DNA of 11,947 nt, from positions 1 through 11,947 of the forward strand of contig DASZCG010000262.1 in the NCBI GenBank assembly GCA_035943355.1, read 5' to 3'. Both the position numbers and the translations under genes were made by a program. Positions within the stretch are counted from its first letter, which is position 1. Every line of letters starts with the position of its first letter. Under the pieces are notes generated by a model that saw nothing but the letters and a program-made list of their open reading frames with translations, did not search any database and had not been told where the DNA came from. Positions 1 to 6,893 of this stretch are shown here, one piece after another. Origin of the DNA: 20CM-2-65-7 sp035943355 (lineage in GTDB: Bacteria > Gemmatimonadota > Gemmatimonadetes > Gemmatimonadales > GWC2-71-9).

Positions 1-1
1 C

Positions 2-157
2 GACGTAGAGATCGTACACACGTGGACCGGCCCGGCGTGGCCGCTCATCGGGCGGCTGGCCGCGAATCTGGTCATCGGCCCCGTGTTCATCCACGGCATC
101 GCGTCGCGCACACTAGCGGGAATCAAAAAGGCAACGGAGGAAGGGAGAACCGCGTGA
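2..157 (+). CDS. C-terminal end of an SRPBCC / polyketide cyclase-like protein (5' part outside window)
   Basis: Frame 2 is open from the window edge to a TGA at 155-157 and encodes about 51 residues beginning DVEIVHTWTGPAWPLIG and ending KKATEEGRTA. A beta-strand-like start, a hydrophobic/aromatic middle (WPLIGRLAANLVIGPVFI) and a long terminal helix fit the last strand and C-terminal helix of the START/SRPBCC fold, which includes polyketide cyclases and lipid- or quinone-binding proteins. The TGA overlaps the GTG start of the ketosynthase by four bases (GTGA, 154-157), so the two genes are probably translationally coupled and may act on the same acyl or polyketide substrate. The family call rests on a short fragment and my recognition of its style, so it is moderate; substrate and reaction are unknown. 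Confidence 0.55.
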   Translation, partial: DVEIVHTWTGPAWPLIGRLAANLVIGPVFIHGIASRTLAGIKKATEEGRTA

Positions 158-1413
158 ACAGTTTCCGTCGGGTCGTCATTTCAGGCGTCGGCGCTGTAAC
201 TCCCATCGGCACCACGGCCGATGGTCTCTGGGCCGGATTGCGGGCGCGCACGTCCGCCGTCCGGACGATCACGCGGTTCGATCCCGCGCGGTATCGCAGC
301 CGCATGGCCGCCGAGATTCCCGATTTTCGGCCGCAGGATCATCTCGACGCCAAGCGCGCCCGGCGGCTGGACCGCTTCTCTCAGCTCGCCGTGACCAGCG
401 CCGGTCTCGCTCTCGCGGACGCGGGGATCGCCCCGCGCCAGGAGGATCCCGATCGCGTCGGTGCCATGATGGGCTCGGCGCTGGGCGGTGCGGCGTTCGC
501 GGAGTCGCAGGTACCCGGCTATCTGGCCGACGGGCCGCGCGGCCTCGACCCATCGCTCGCTCTCTCGGTGTTCTGCGGCGCGGCCAGCTGCAACATCGCC
601 ATCGAGTTCGGGTTCACCGGTCCGAACGCGACGAACGCAATGAGCTGTGCGTCGGGCACGATCGCCGTGGGTGAGGCGTTTCACGTCGTGCGCGATGGGC
701 GCGCCGATGTGATGCTCGCGGGCGGCGCCGAGGCGCCGATCGCCCCGATGACGTTCGCCGCGTTCAGCATTATCCGGGCGATGAGCACTCGCAACGACGA
801 TCCCACGCGGGCGTCCCGCCCATTCGACGCGTCGCGCGACGGCTTCGTCATGGGCGAAGGCGCGGCTGTTCTCGTGTTGGAGGAGCGCAGTCGCGCCATC
901 GCGCGCGGCGCCCGGATCTATGCGGAGGTCGTGGGACACGCGTACACGAACGACGCCTACCACATGACGGCGCCCCGTCCCGACGGCCGCCAAGCCGCGC
1001 GCGCCATCCAGCTCGCGTTGGCGGACGGCCACGTGCCACCGACGGACGTGGGCTACATCAACGCGCACGGCTCATCGACGCCGCTCAACGATCCCACCGA
1101 GACATCGGCCATCAAGCAGGTCTTCGGCGATCATGCCTACCGCCTGACGATCAGCGGCACCAAGGGCTATTACGGCCACGCCCTGGGCGCGAGCGGCGCG
1201 ATCGAGGCCGCGATCTGCGCGCTGGCGCTGGCCCGCGGCTGGCTGCCGCCCACCATCAACCTCGAGCGCGCCGACCCCACGTGCGACCTCGATTGCCTGC
1301 CGGGCGCGGGCGGCGGCAGGGCGGCATCGCCCGAGGCGGTCGTTTCAAATTCCTTCGGTTTTGGGGGAATCAACGCCGCGCTGGTGTTGCGGCCTGACGT
1401 AGCCGGACGGTAG
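154..1413 (+). CDS. fabF: Beta-ketoacyl-ACP synthase, FabF/KAS II family
   Basis: A 419-residue decarboxylating ketosynthase that extends an acyl chain with malonyl-ACP in the cytoplasm. The thiolase-fold landmarks are in place: nucleophile Cys165 in NAMSCASGT, His305 in NAHGSSTPLND, Lys337 and His342 in SGTKGYYGHALGASGA, and the C-terminal SFGFGGIN loop (about 400-407). These positions track E. coli FabF (Cys163, His303, Lys335, His340) closely. I start at GTG 154 because GGAGG/GGGAG Shine-Dalgarno sequences lie at 136-147 and homology begins at RRVVISGVGAVTPIG; the frame is open further upstream but that stretch is non-homologous. The neighbourhood of the active-site Cys and the KGYYGHALGASG segment differ from textbook FabF (TACATG; KSMTGHLLGAAG). 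With the overlapping cyclase-like gene, this may be a specialised type II PKS/FAS-like ketosynthase rather than the housekeeping enzyme. Confidence 0.9.
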   Translation: MNSFRRVVISGVGAVTPIGTTADGLWAGLRARTSAVRTITRFDPARYRSRMAAEIPDFRPQDHLDAKRARRLDRFSQLAVTSAGLALADAGIAPRQEDPDRVGAMMGSALGGAAFAESQVPGYLADGPRGLDPSLALSVFCGAASCNIAIEFGFTGPNATNAMSCASGTIAVGEAFHVVRDGRADVMLAGGAEAPIAPMTFAAFSIIRAMSTRNDDPTRASRPFDASRDGFVMGEGAAVLVLEERSRAIARGARIYAEVVGHAYTNDAYHMTAPRPDGRQAARAIQLALADGHVPPTDVGYINAHGSSTPLNDPTETSAIKQVFGDHAYRLTISGTKGYYGHALGASGAIEAAICALALARGWLPPTINLERADPTCDLDCLPGAGGGRAASPEAVVSNSFGFGGINAALVLRPDVAGR

Positions 1414-1447
1414 ATTCGCGCCGCCTCTCATACTCCGGAGCAGACGC

Positions 1448-2137
1448 GTGAATTCTCAAGCCTTTCGGGCACCCGTGGCCGAGCTGGTCGGGACGGCGCT
1501 CTTCGTCTTTTTCGGCGCAGGCAGCGTGGTCGCCAATGCGTCGGGAATTCCGCTCGGACCCACCGGCATCGCGCTCGCGCATGGTATCGGGATGTCCGTG
1601 CTCGTCACCATGACGATGAGCGTCTCGGGCGGGCACCTGAATCCCGCCGTCAGCCTCGGGCTGTGGCTCGCGCAGAAGATCGACGGCCGGCGGTTCGCGA
1701 CCTACGTGGCCGCGCAGCTCGTGGGCGGGATCATCGGCGCGCTGCTCATCAAGGCGTTCTTCGCGACGGGAGTGGGACGCGTAACGTCGCTCGGCACGCC
1801 GCAGATCTCCGGAGCGCTCACACTGTTCGAGGCGATCGCCGTCGAGGCGCTGCTGACGTTCGTCCTCGTGAGCGCCGTGTTCGGCACGGCCGTTTCTCCG
1901 CTCGCGCCCAAGGTCGGCGGGTTCGGTATCGGACTCGCGATCTTCACGTGCGCCCTGGTCTGCGGCTCGCTCACCGGCGCCGTGATGAATCCGGCGCGCG
2001 CGTTCGGTCCCGCACTCGTGTCCCTCGATTGGCACGGGCAGATCGTGTATTGGATTGGTCCGGGCGTGGGTGCGTCTGCTGCCGCGGCGCTGTGGAGGTA
2101 CGTATTGCTGCCGAGGGATGCGATGGATCTGGCGTGA
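1448..2137 (+). CDS. MIP-family channel (aquaporin-like)
   Basis: A 229-residue inner-membrane channel of the major intrinsic protein family with six hydrophobic segments and two half-helices. Both NPA boxes are present: GGHLNPAVSLG (NPA 65-67) and GAVMNPARAFGP (NPA 181-183), the second followed by the pore Arg184. Aligned by eye to E. coli AqpZ, the selectivity filter reads His45 (AqpZ Phe43), Ala169 (His174), Ala178 (Thr183) and Arg184 (Arg189). The water-specific aromatic/histidine pair is therefore missing and the pore looks wider, so solutes such as ammonia, H2O2, small polyols or metalloids are possible; substrate is not assigned. Start GTG 1448 has GGAG at 1437-1440, seven bases upstream. 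It lies 34 bases after the ketosynthase stop and could be cotranscribed with it. A strong hairpin follows. Confidence 0.92.
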   Translation: MNSQAFRAPVAELVGTALFVFFGAGSVVANASGIPLGPTGIALAHGIGMSVLVTMTMSVSGGHLNPAVSLGLWLAQKIDGRRFATYVAAQLVGGIIGALLIKAFFATGVGRVTSLGTPQISGALTLFEAIAVEALLTFVLVSAVFGTAVSPLAPKVGGFGIGLAIFTCALVCGSLTGAVMNPARAFGPALVSLDWHGQIVYWIGPGVGASAAAALWRYVLLPRDAMDLA

Positions 2138-2142
2138 GGCTA

Positions 2143-2165
2143 ACCCCGGGGCGTCGCCCCGGGGT
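2143..2165. terminator. GC hairpin between convergent genes, likely bidirectional terminator
   Basis: A perfect 10-bp inverted repeat, ACCCCGGGGC at 2143-2152 and GCCCCGGGGT at 2156-2165 with a three-base loop, lies between the channel-gene stop (2137) and the hemB stop (2165-2167). Its last base is the first base of the hemB stop triplet on the plus strand. There is no U-tract on either side, so it would be a stable RNA 3' end or an imperfect intrinsic terminator. Confidence 0.6.
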
Positions 2166-3142
2166 CAGAGGCCCTCAGCCAGATCCGGCGCGAAGTAGGT
2201 AAGGATGATGTCCGCGCCGGCCCGGCGAATTGCGGTCACCGATTCCCACATCGCCCGTCGTTCATCCAGCATGCCGCGCTCCGCGGCGGCCTTGATCATC
2301 GCGTATTCGCCGCTGACCTGATACGCGCCGAGCGGAGCGCCGAACCGGTCCTTGGCGCGGCGAATGAGATCGAGACACGGACCGGCCGGCTTCACCATCA
2401 CGATGTCCGCGCCTTCATCCAGATCGAGCTGGATTTCCTTCATCGCCTCGTCGGCATTGGAGCCGGCCATCTGGTAGCTCTGCCGGTCGCCGAACTGCGG
2501 GGTCGAGCCGGCGGCCTCACGAAAGGGACCGTAGAAGGCGGACGCCATTTTCGCTGCGTAGGACATGATGGGGACGTGTGAGAATCCGCCGGCGTCGAGC
2601 GCTTTCCGAATCCCGGCCACGCGGCCGTCCATCATGTCACTCGGCGCGACGATGTCGACGCCGGCCCTCGCCTGGATCACGGCGATCTTCCCGAGCAGGT
2701 ACACGGACGAATCGTTGTCGACTTCACCGTCGCGAATCACGCCGCAATGACCGTGATCGGTGTACTCGCACAGGCACACGTCGCCAATCACCAGCAGATC
2801 CGGGACCGCGCGTTTGACGGCCCGAATCGCCCGCTGCACGATCCCCTGCTCGTCGTGCGCTTCCGATCCGGTCGCATCTTTCGTCGCGGGGATCCCGAAG
2901 AGGATGATGCCGCCCAGTTCCAGCGACTGCGCGCGCTCCGCGTCTTTCACCAGCTCGTCGACCGAGAGCTGAGCCACGCCCGGCAGCGCAGCGACCGGGC
3001 GCCGGACGCCTTCACCGTGCACCACGAAGAGCGGCCAGATGAGCTGCGACGGAACGACGTGCGTCTCCTGCACCAGCCGGCGCAACGCGGGCGTGCGCCG
3101 CAGGCGCCGCATGCGGCGAATGGGGAACTGGGCGGAGCTCAT
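2165..3142 (-). CDS. hemB: Delta-aminolevulinic acid dehydratase (porphobilinogen synthase)
   Basis: A 325-residue cytosolic enzyme condensing two 5-aminolevulinates to porphobilinogen, the first shared step of tetrapyrrole synthesis. The Schiff-base lysines are visible as Lys198 in SYAAKMASAFYGPFR and Lys251 in IVMVKPAGPCLD. The zinc-binding cysteine cluster DVCLCEYTDHGHCG (Cys123, Cys125, Cys133) marks it as the zinc-dependent form, not the Asp-rich magnesium form. DIVAPSDMMDGRV at 163-175 is a family signature, and the length is normal. It is the last gene of hemD-hemC-hemB: its ATG at 3142-3140 overlaps the hemC TGA as ATGA, and it lacks a good Shine-Dalgarno of its own, so coupling to hemC translation is likely. 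The hairpin at 2143-2165 ends the unit. Confidence 0.98.
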   Translation of the reverse strand: MSSAQFPIRRMRRLRRTPALRRLVQETHVVPSQLIWPLFVVHGEGVRRPVAALPGVAQLSVDELVKDAERAQSLELGGIILFGIPATKDATGSEAHDEQGIVQRAIRAVKRAVPDLLVIGDVCLCEYTDHGHCGVIRDGEVDNDSSVYLLGKIAVIQARAGVDIVAPSDMMDGRVAGIRKALDAGGFSHVPIMSYAAKMASAFYGPFREAAGSTPQFGDRQSYQMAGSNADEAMKEIQLDLDEGADIVMVKPAGPCLDLIRRAKDRFGAPLGAYQVSGEYAMIKAAAERGMLDERRAMWESVTAIRRAGADIILTYFAPDLAEGL

Positions 3143-4035
3143 CGGGCGAGTAAGCTCGCGGCGCCTTCGCCCCAGAGCAAGCGCGCAACCACTTCGCCCG
3201 CAGCCTCGGGGAGTTTCGGGTCGAGATCCGCGGAAGCGGTCAACTGCACAGCGCCGTCTCGCCCTGTAACTCGACCGAACAGTCTGCTCCGTGCTCCCTG
3301 CTCCGTGCTCCCAACCCAGGCGGCCACCGGCGTCTGGCAGCCACCGCCGAGCTCATGGAGGAGCGCGCGCTCGGCGGTGACGGCCGCGGCGCTCGCTCGG
3401 TCGTGCAGCGGCTGCAGCGCGCGCTGTGTCGTCTTATCGTCTGCGCGCACCTCGATGCCCAGCGCGCCCTGCCCCGGCGCCGGCATGACGTCCAGCGGAT
3501 CGATGGGCGACGCCTTCGCACCGAGATCCAATCGCTCGAGTCCAGCCAATGCGAGCAGCGCCGCGTCCAGCCCATCACGTTCTTCAACCTTGCGCACGCG
3601 GGTGGGCACGTTGCCGCGCAACGCCACGACCTCGAGATCGGGACGGAGAAAGCGGAGCTGCGCGATGCGGCGCAGGCTCGAGGTGCCGACGCGCGTGCCG
3701 GAGGGTAGCTCAGCAATCGACCTTCCGTTGACGAGTGCCTCGCGCGGATCATGGCGAGCCGGGATTGCTCCCAGTCCGAGACCGGGCGACAGCCCCGTCG
3801 GGAGATCCTTCAAAGAATGCACCGCAACATCGATGCGCTCATCGAGCAGCGCGTCTTCGATTTCCTTGGTGAAAAACCCCTTCCCCTCCAGCTCGTGCAG
3901 CGGCCGGTCGACCTCGGCGTCGCCGCGCGTCTTGATCACCACGATCTCCGTGACCACGCCGTGCTCGGCCAACCGTGCCCGCACCCACTCCGCCTGCCAG
4001 CGCGCCAGCTGGCTGCCGCGTGTTCCGATCTTCAT
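3139..4035 (-). CDS. hemC: Porphobilinogen deaminase (hydroxymethylbilane synthase)
   Basis: A 298-residue cytosolic enzyme that links four porphobilinogens into hydroxymethylbilane. Family motifs run in order: KIGTRGSQLARWQ (2-14), LEGKGFFTKEIEDALL (49-64), AVHSLKDLPT with catalytic Asp77, GTSSLRR (117-123), LRGNVPTRVRK (139-149), and the dipyrromethane-cofactor cysteine Cys233 in HELGGGCQTPVAAW. Right after this, residues VGSTEQGARSRLF are encoded by a run of heptamer repeats (3285-3312), an odd insertion-like stretch in the C-terminal domain; the reading frame nevertheless continues normally to the stop. ATGA overlaps join it to hemD (4032-4035) and hemB (3139-3142), so product stoichiometry is probably held by translational coupling. 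Confidence 0.98.
   Translation of the reverse strand: MKIGTRGSQLARWQAEWVRARLAEHGVVTEIVVIKTRGDAEVDRPLHELEGKGFFTKEIEDALLDERIDVAVHSLKDLPTGLSPGLGLGAIPARHDPREALVNGRSIAELPSGTRVGTSSLRRIAQLRFLRPDLEVVALRGNVPTRVRKVEERDGLDAALLALAGLERLDLGAKASPIDPLDVMPAPGQGALGIEVRADDKTTQRALQPLHDRASAAAVTAERALLHELGGGCQTPVAAWVGSTEQGARSRLFGRVTGRDGAVQLTASADLDPKLPEAAGEVVARLLWGEGAASLLAR
3285..3312 (-). repeat. Tandem heptamer repeat (4 units) inside hemC
   Basis: On the plus strand a 14-base unit TGCTCCGTGCTCCC occurs twice in perfect tandem (3285-3298 and 3299-3312). Each unit is two near-identical heptamers, TGCTCCG and TGCTCCC; on the coding strand they read GGGAGCA and CGGAGCA. The 28-base run encodes about nine residues of HemC just after its cofactor-binding loop. 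Seven is not a multiple of three, so gain or loss of one or two units would shift the hemC frame. Confidence 0.8.
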
Positions 4036-4823
4036 GTGAAGCGGCGCGCCAGCGCATCGATCAGGCCCGGCACGGTATGGGGCTCCGCTTCCATGACGTT
4101 CCGCAGTCCCAGCTCCCGGGCGGTGCCGCCGGTGACGGGTCCGATCGTCGCCGCGACGAACCGCCCCGACGTCGCGACCTCGGGGCCGATCAGATCCACG
4201 AAGCAGCGCACCGTAGAGGACGACGTGAACGTCACGGCATCGATGCGGCCACCGATGATGTCGTCGGCGAGACCGCGCAGATCGGTCTGCGCGGGCACAG
4301 TCCTGTAAATCGGGAGCACATCGACCGCCGCGCCGGCTTTCCGCAACCCGGCCGCGAGTACGTCGCGGGAATCTTCGGCACTCGGGATGAGCACGCGCGC
4401 ACCGCCGAGACTCCCGCCGCTGTGACTCACCAGTGCCTCGGCCAGCGCCTCAGCCACGAATTCGTCCGGCACGAGCGCAGGGATCAAGCCGCGCTGGCGC
4501 AGCGCGTCTGCCGTGACCGTCCCGATGGCGGCAATGCCGGTCGACGCGAAGACCCGCGGCGTCAATCCCCACGCCACGAGCCGGTCGAGCACGATCTGCA
4601 CGGCGTTCTGACTGGTGAACACGACCCAGCGATACGCGGAGAGACCCGTGAGGGCGGCACGCAACTGGCCGAGGTTTTCGAGCGGCTGAATGCGAATGAC
4701 CGGCGCCAGCACGGCTTCGGCGCCATGATCTTCCAATGCGCGGATCAGATCCCCGGCCTGCTCTCGCGTCCGGGTAACCACGATGCGGCGCCCTCTCAGG
4801 CTCCCCCCTGCGACGCGTGGCAT
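4032..4823 (-). CDS. hemD: Uroporphyrinogen-III synthase
   Basis: A 263-residue cytosolic enzyme that cyclises hydroxymethylbilane and inverts ring D to give uroporphyrinogen III. HemD is poorly conserved, but the marks are there: an N-terminal GRRIVVTRTREQAGDL start, VVFTSQNAV in the first lobe, IAAIGTVTADALRQRG, VLIPSAEDSRDVLAAGLRKAGA, VLPIYRTVPA, AVTFTSSSTVRCF and the final IGPVTGGTARELGL. I prefer ATG 4823 (MPRVAGGSLRG), which gives a normal family length and leaves room for a promoter. ATG 4856 and TTG 4862 in the same frame are possible but sit almost on the divergent TPR start, and none has a clear Shine-Dalgarno. It is first in hemD-hemC-hemB, and its TGA overlaps the hemC ATG as ATGA. 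Confidence 0.93.
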   Translation of the reverse strand: MPRVAGGSLRGRRIVVTRTREQAGDLIRALEDHGAEAVLAPVIRIQPLENLGQLRAALTGLSAYRWVVFTSQNAVQIVLDRLVAWGLTPRVFASTGIAAIGTVTADALRQRGLIPALVPDEFVAEALAEALVSHSGGSLGGARVLIPSAEDSRDVLAAGLRKAGAAVDVLPIYRTVPAQTDLRGLADDIIGGRIDAVTFTSSSTVRCFVDLIGPEVATSGRFVAATIGPVTGGTARELGLRNVMEAEPHTVPGLIDALARRFT

Positions 4824-4829
4824 GCGCCG

Positions 4830-4860
4830 TTGCAATCTCACCGTGGCTTTCCCCATTATC
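4830..4860. promoter_or_regulatory. Possible divergent promoter pair for the TPR gene (+) and hemD (-)
   Basis: The AT-rich island 4854-4860 reads CATTAT on the plus strand (4854-4859) and GATAAT on the minus strand (4860-4855). For the plus strand, TTGCAA at 4830-4835 stands 18 bases before CATTAT, and transcription would begin about at the ATG of the TPR gene (4866), giving a leaderless mRNA. For the minus strand, GATAAT would start hemD about 25 bases before ATG 4823; I see no good -35 there. Inferred from consensus resemblance only. Confidence 0.35.
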
Positions 4861-4865
4861 AAGCA

Positions 4866-5462
4866 ATGCTTCGGTCACTGCGCGCCGCGCTGGCGCGCTT
4901 CTGCGCGCGCCGCGCTGCTGCTTGCCAGCGTACCGCTCCCAGGCGGGCGCTGGCGTGGCTACGCCTGGGCTGCCGCTTCGCACCCACGTACGCCGATACC
5001 TATCCCGCGCTGGTGCATCTGTCGCGTGCGCTCGAGGACCGCTGGGGGGCCGTGGAGGCGGCGCGCGAGGCGAGCGTGCGCTTCCCCGATCACACCGATG
5101 CCTGGATGCTGCTCGGCGAAGCGCTGCAGATGGTATTCCGGCAAGACGAGGCGCTGGGCGCGTTCGAGCAGGCCCTCGCCCTCGAGGAGCGCGCCGACGC
5201 CGCGATGGCCGCGGGAGCGCTGTACCAGCGCATGGGACGCTTTCCGGAAGCGGCGGCGCGCTTCGCGCGCGCGTACGCCGCGGGCGCCGGCGCGACGGCG
5301 CTATGGAATAACGCGCAGGCTCTGTACGACGCCGGCGATCACGGCGCCGCCGACGAGGCGCTCAACCTCTGGGCCACACAGGTGCCCGATGGACACAGCC
5401 GGCTGTCGGAAGCGCGCGCCGAGCTACGCGCGAAGGCTGCGGCGCGCGCGCAGGTACAATGA
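4866..5462 (+). CDS. Tetratricopeptide-repeat (TPR) protein of unknown role
   Basis: A 198-residue, alanine/arginine-rich helical protein. Four TPR-like 33-34-residue units can be laid out at about 43-76, 77-110, 111-143 and 144-175, for example DAWMLLGEALQMVFRQDEALGAFEQALALE in the second. TPRs form a superhelix that binds peptides or partner proteins; the sequence shows no enzyme domain. The basic N-terminus (1-36) lacks a clear signal peptide, so it is probably cytoplasmic. The frame runs open far upstream antisense to hem genes, but ATG 4866 is the only plausible start nearby; it has no Shine-Dalgarno. It is divergent from hemD, and its last 39 bases overlap ccmD on the other strand. Whether it works with heme or cytochrome assembly is unknown; it is not recognisably CcmH/CcmI/NrfG. 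Confidence 0.8.
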   Translation: MLRSLRAALARFCARRAAACQRTAPRRALAWLRLGCRFAPTYADTYPALVHLSRALEDRWGAVEAAREASVRFPDHTDAWMLLGEALQMVFRQDEALGAFEQALALEERADAAMAAGALYQRMGRFPEAAARFARAYAAGAGATALWNNAQALYDAGDHGAADEALNLWATQVPDGHSRLSEARAELRAKAAARAQVQ

Positions 5463-5534
5463 GATCGTGTAGCCGATGAGGATCGCGCCGGCTACGATGT
5501 AGCCCGCGATCATGTAGCCGCCGTTGTCAGGCAT
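5424..5534 (-). CDS. ccmD: Heme exporter protein CcmD (small membrane subunit)
   Basis: A 36-residue protein, MPDNGGYMIAGYIVAGAILI followed by GYTISLYLRARRSLRA: a short polar head, one transmembrane helix (about 8-28) and a positively charged tail, which is the typical build of CcmD. In the known system CcmD helps release holo-CcmE from the CcmABC complex. The ATG at 5534-5532 lies inside the end of ccmC (8-base overlap) and follows GAGGT at 5544-5540, five bases upstream, which fixes the start. The call depends strongly on position after ccmC and the topology, since CcmD is too short for much sequence signal. Its 3' 39 bases are antisense to the end of the TPR gene. No ccmE, ccmF or ccmG follows, so they must lie elsewhere. 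Confidence 0.85.
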   Translation of the reverse strand: MPDNGGYMIAGYIVAGAILIGYTISLYLRARRSLRA

Positions 5535-6210
5535 GTCCCACCTCGCCAGCCGCCTCGAGCTGCTCGCGCAGATAGCTGAGCGCGTAGCGCTGCACCACGA
5601 ATCCCACATACAACAGCGTGAACACTCCCCACGAGAACAGCAACGTGGCCAGCATGCTGCCGGGCAGCGATGGCGAACTCGGCTTGAGAACGATCGGCAT
5701 GGGGTGCAGCGTGCGCCACAGGTACACGCTGAAGTGAATGAAGGGGACCAGAACCATCCCGCAGATGCCGAGCACGGCGGCGTAGCGGGCCCGCATCGCG
5801 GGGTCGACCACGGCGCTCCGCAACAGCAGATATCCTACGTAAAGAAGGAAGAGGAGCAGGGTCAGCGTTAGCCGGGAGTCCCACGTCCACCACGTCCCCC
5901 AGATCGGTTTCGCCCAGATCGGTCCCGTGGTGAGTATGATCGCCGCGAACACCATGCCGACCTCCGCCGAGGCTGCCGCAAAGCGGTCGAGGCGCGGGTC
6001 TTTGAGAAACAGATAGAAGACGCCCGCCAAACCGACCAGGATCATCGCGGTCTCGGCCCAGATCGCGGCGGGGACATGCAGGTAATAGATCTTCTGCGCG
6101 AGCCCTTGAGTCCGCTCGACCGGCGTATAGACCAGGGCGCGGACGTACACGCCCGCGAGCAGCAGCAGCGCGATCGCCGTGATCCAGCGCCCGGCACGCA
6201 GCATTTTCAT
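5527..6210 (-). CDS. ccmC: Heme exporter / heme-handling membrane protein CcmC
   Basis: A 227-residue inner-membrane protein with six hydrophobic helices. It carries the tryptophan-rich heme-binding motif WGTWWTWD (104-111) on an external loop, flanked by two conserved histidines: His45 in YYLHVPAAIW and His169 in WRTLHP. Their 124-residue spacing equals that of His60 and His184 in E. coli CcmC. CcmC presents heme to the chaperone CcmE on the outer side of the membrane. ATGA joins its start to the ccmB stop (6207-6210), and eight bases overlap ccmD. No strong Shine-Dalgarno is seen before the ATG, consistent with coupling to ccmB. Length and topology are normal, and the set A-B-C-D is in the usual order. 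Confidence 0.97.
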   Translation of the reverse strand: MKMLRAGRWITAIALLLLAGVYVRALVYTPVERTQGLAQKIYYLHVPAAIWAETAMILVGLAGVFYLFLKDPRLDRFAAASAEVGMVFAAIILTTGPIWAKPIWGTWWTWDSRLTLTLLLFLLYVGYLLLRSAVVDPAMRARYAAVLGICGMVLVPFIHFSVYLWRTLHPMPIVLKPSSPSLPGSMLATLLFSWGVFTLLYVGFVVQRYALSYLREQLEAAGEVGHA

Positions 6211-6893
6211 TCGCTTACCGTCGTGGGAAAGAGAAGGAGGGCGACGCTGACGAAGACGATGTCATACGCGCCCAGCATCTTAAGCATCCCCGCGATTTCA
6301 CTCAAGGGACGGTTGGCGAGCACGCGCGCGGTTGCCTCCACCGCCCAAATGATCGGCGGAATCATGAAGGGGAGCAGCATTACCGGAAGCAGCACGTCCG
6401 CGAAGCGCGTCCGGACCGTCATCGCACTGAAGAGCGTTCCCACCGCCACGAACCCGATCGTGGCGAGGGCGATCAGGCCGGCAAGCGACGCGGCGTAGGG
6501 CAGAATCCGGACGTTGAAAAACAGCGCCAGCAGCGGCACGCCGAGGATTTCCACCGTCGCGACAAAAACCAGATTAGCGATGAGTTTGCCGAGGTATATG
6601 CTGCCGCGTCCGATCGGCGCGAGGAGCAATCCGTCGAGGGCCTGATTCTCCAGCTCCAGCTGAAACGCCCGATTTAGTGCGAGCATCGCCGCGAAGGTGA
6701 ATGTCACCCATAAGACACTCGGCGCGAGAGCGACGTTTGACACCGCCGTGGGATCCCGACCGAAGTTGAACACCACCAGCACCAAGACCACGAATGTCGC
6801 CGCCGCGATGAGTGCCGTGCGCGAGCGAAACTCGACGAGCAGGTCCTTGCGCGCGACCGCCCAGCCGTGCCGGACCGTGTCAGGCAACGGCAT
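6207..6893 (-). CDS. ccmB: Heme exporter ABC permease CcmB
   Basis: A 228-residue integral membrane subunit of the CcmAB ABC transporter, which acts with CcmCD to free holo-CcmE. It has six hydrophobic segments, the amphipathic N-terminal element ARKDLLVEFRSR (14-25) and the conserved cytoplasmic stretch QLELENQALDGLLLAPIGRG (78-97) that couples to the ATPase. The start at ATG 6893 is supported by GAGGAG at 6906-6901, seven bases upstream; a longer frame extends into ccmA but begins with non-family sequence. It overlaps the end of ccmA by 14 bases, and its TGA overlaps the ccmC ATG. Confidence 0.96.
   Translation of the reverse strand: MPLPDTVRHGWAVARKDLLVEFRSRTALIAAATFVVLVLVVFNFGRDPTAVSNVALAPSVLWVTFTFAAMLALNRAFQLELENQALDGLLLAPIGRGSIYLGKLIANLVFVATVEILGVPLLALFFNVRILPYAASLAGLIALATIGFVAVGTLFSAMTVRTRFADVLLPVMLLPFMIPPIIWAVEATARVLANRPLSEIAGMLKMLGAYDIVFVSVALLLFPTTVSE

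Noticed and set aside
22..153. Longer start of the ketosynthase gene
   Set aside because: The extra residues are Arg/His-rich and non-homologous and overlap the cyclase-like gene in another frame. GTG 154 has good Shine-Dalgarno sequences and begins at the family homology.
181..1068. Long minus-strand open frame opposite the ketosynthase
   Set aside because: Arg/His/Ala-rich composition with no motif; a GC-rich shadow of the real gene.
2747..4039. Long plus-strand open frame opposite hemB and hemC
   Set aside because: Ser/Arg-rich shadow with no motif; both genes beneath it are certain.
4824..4862. Longer hemD starts at ATG 4856 or TTG 4862
   Set aside because: No Shine-Dalgarno, extra residues outside the family N-terminus, and they would leave almost no room for a promoter; not excluded.
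3975..4865. N-terminal extension of the TPR gene
   Set aside because: Antisense to hemD and low-complexity Arg/His/Pro; TPR homology starts after ATG 4866.
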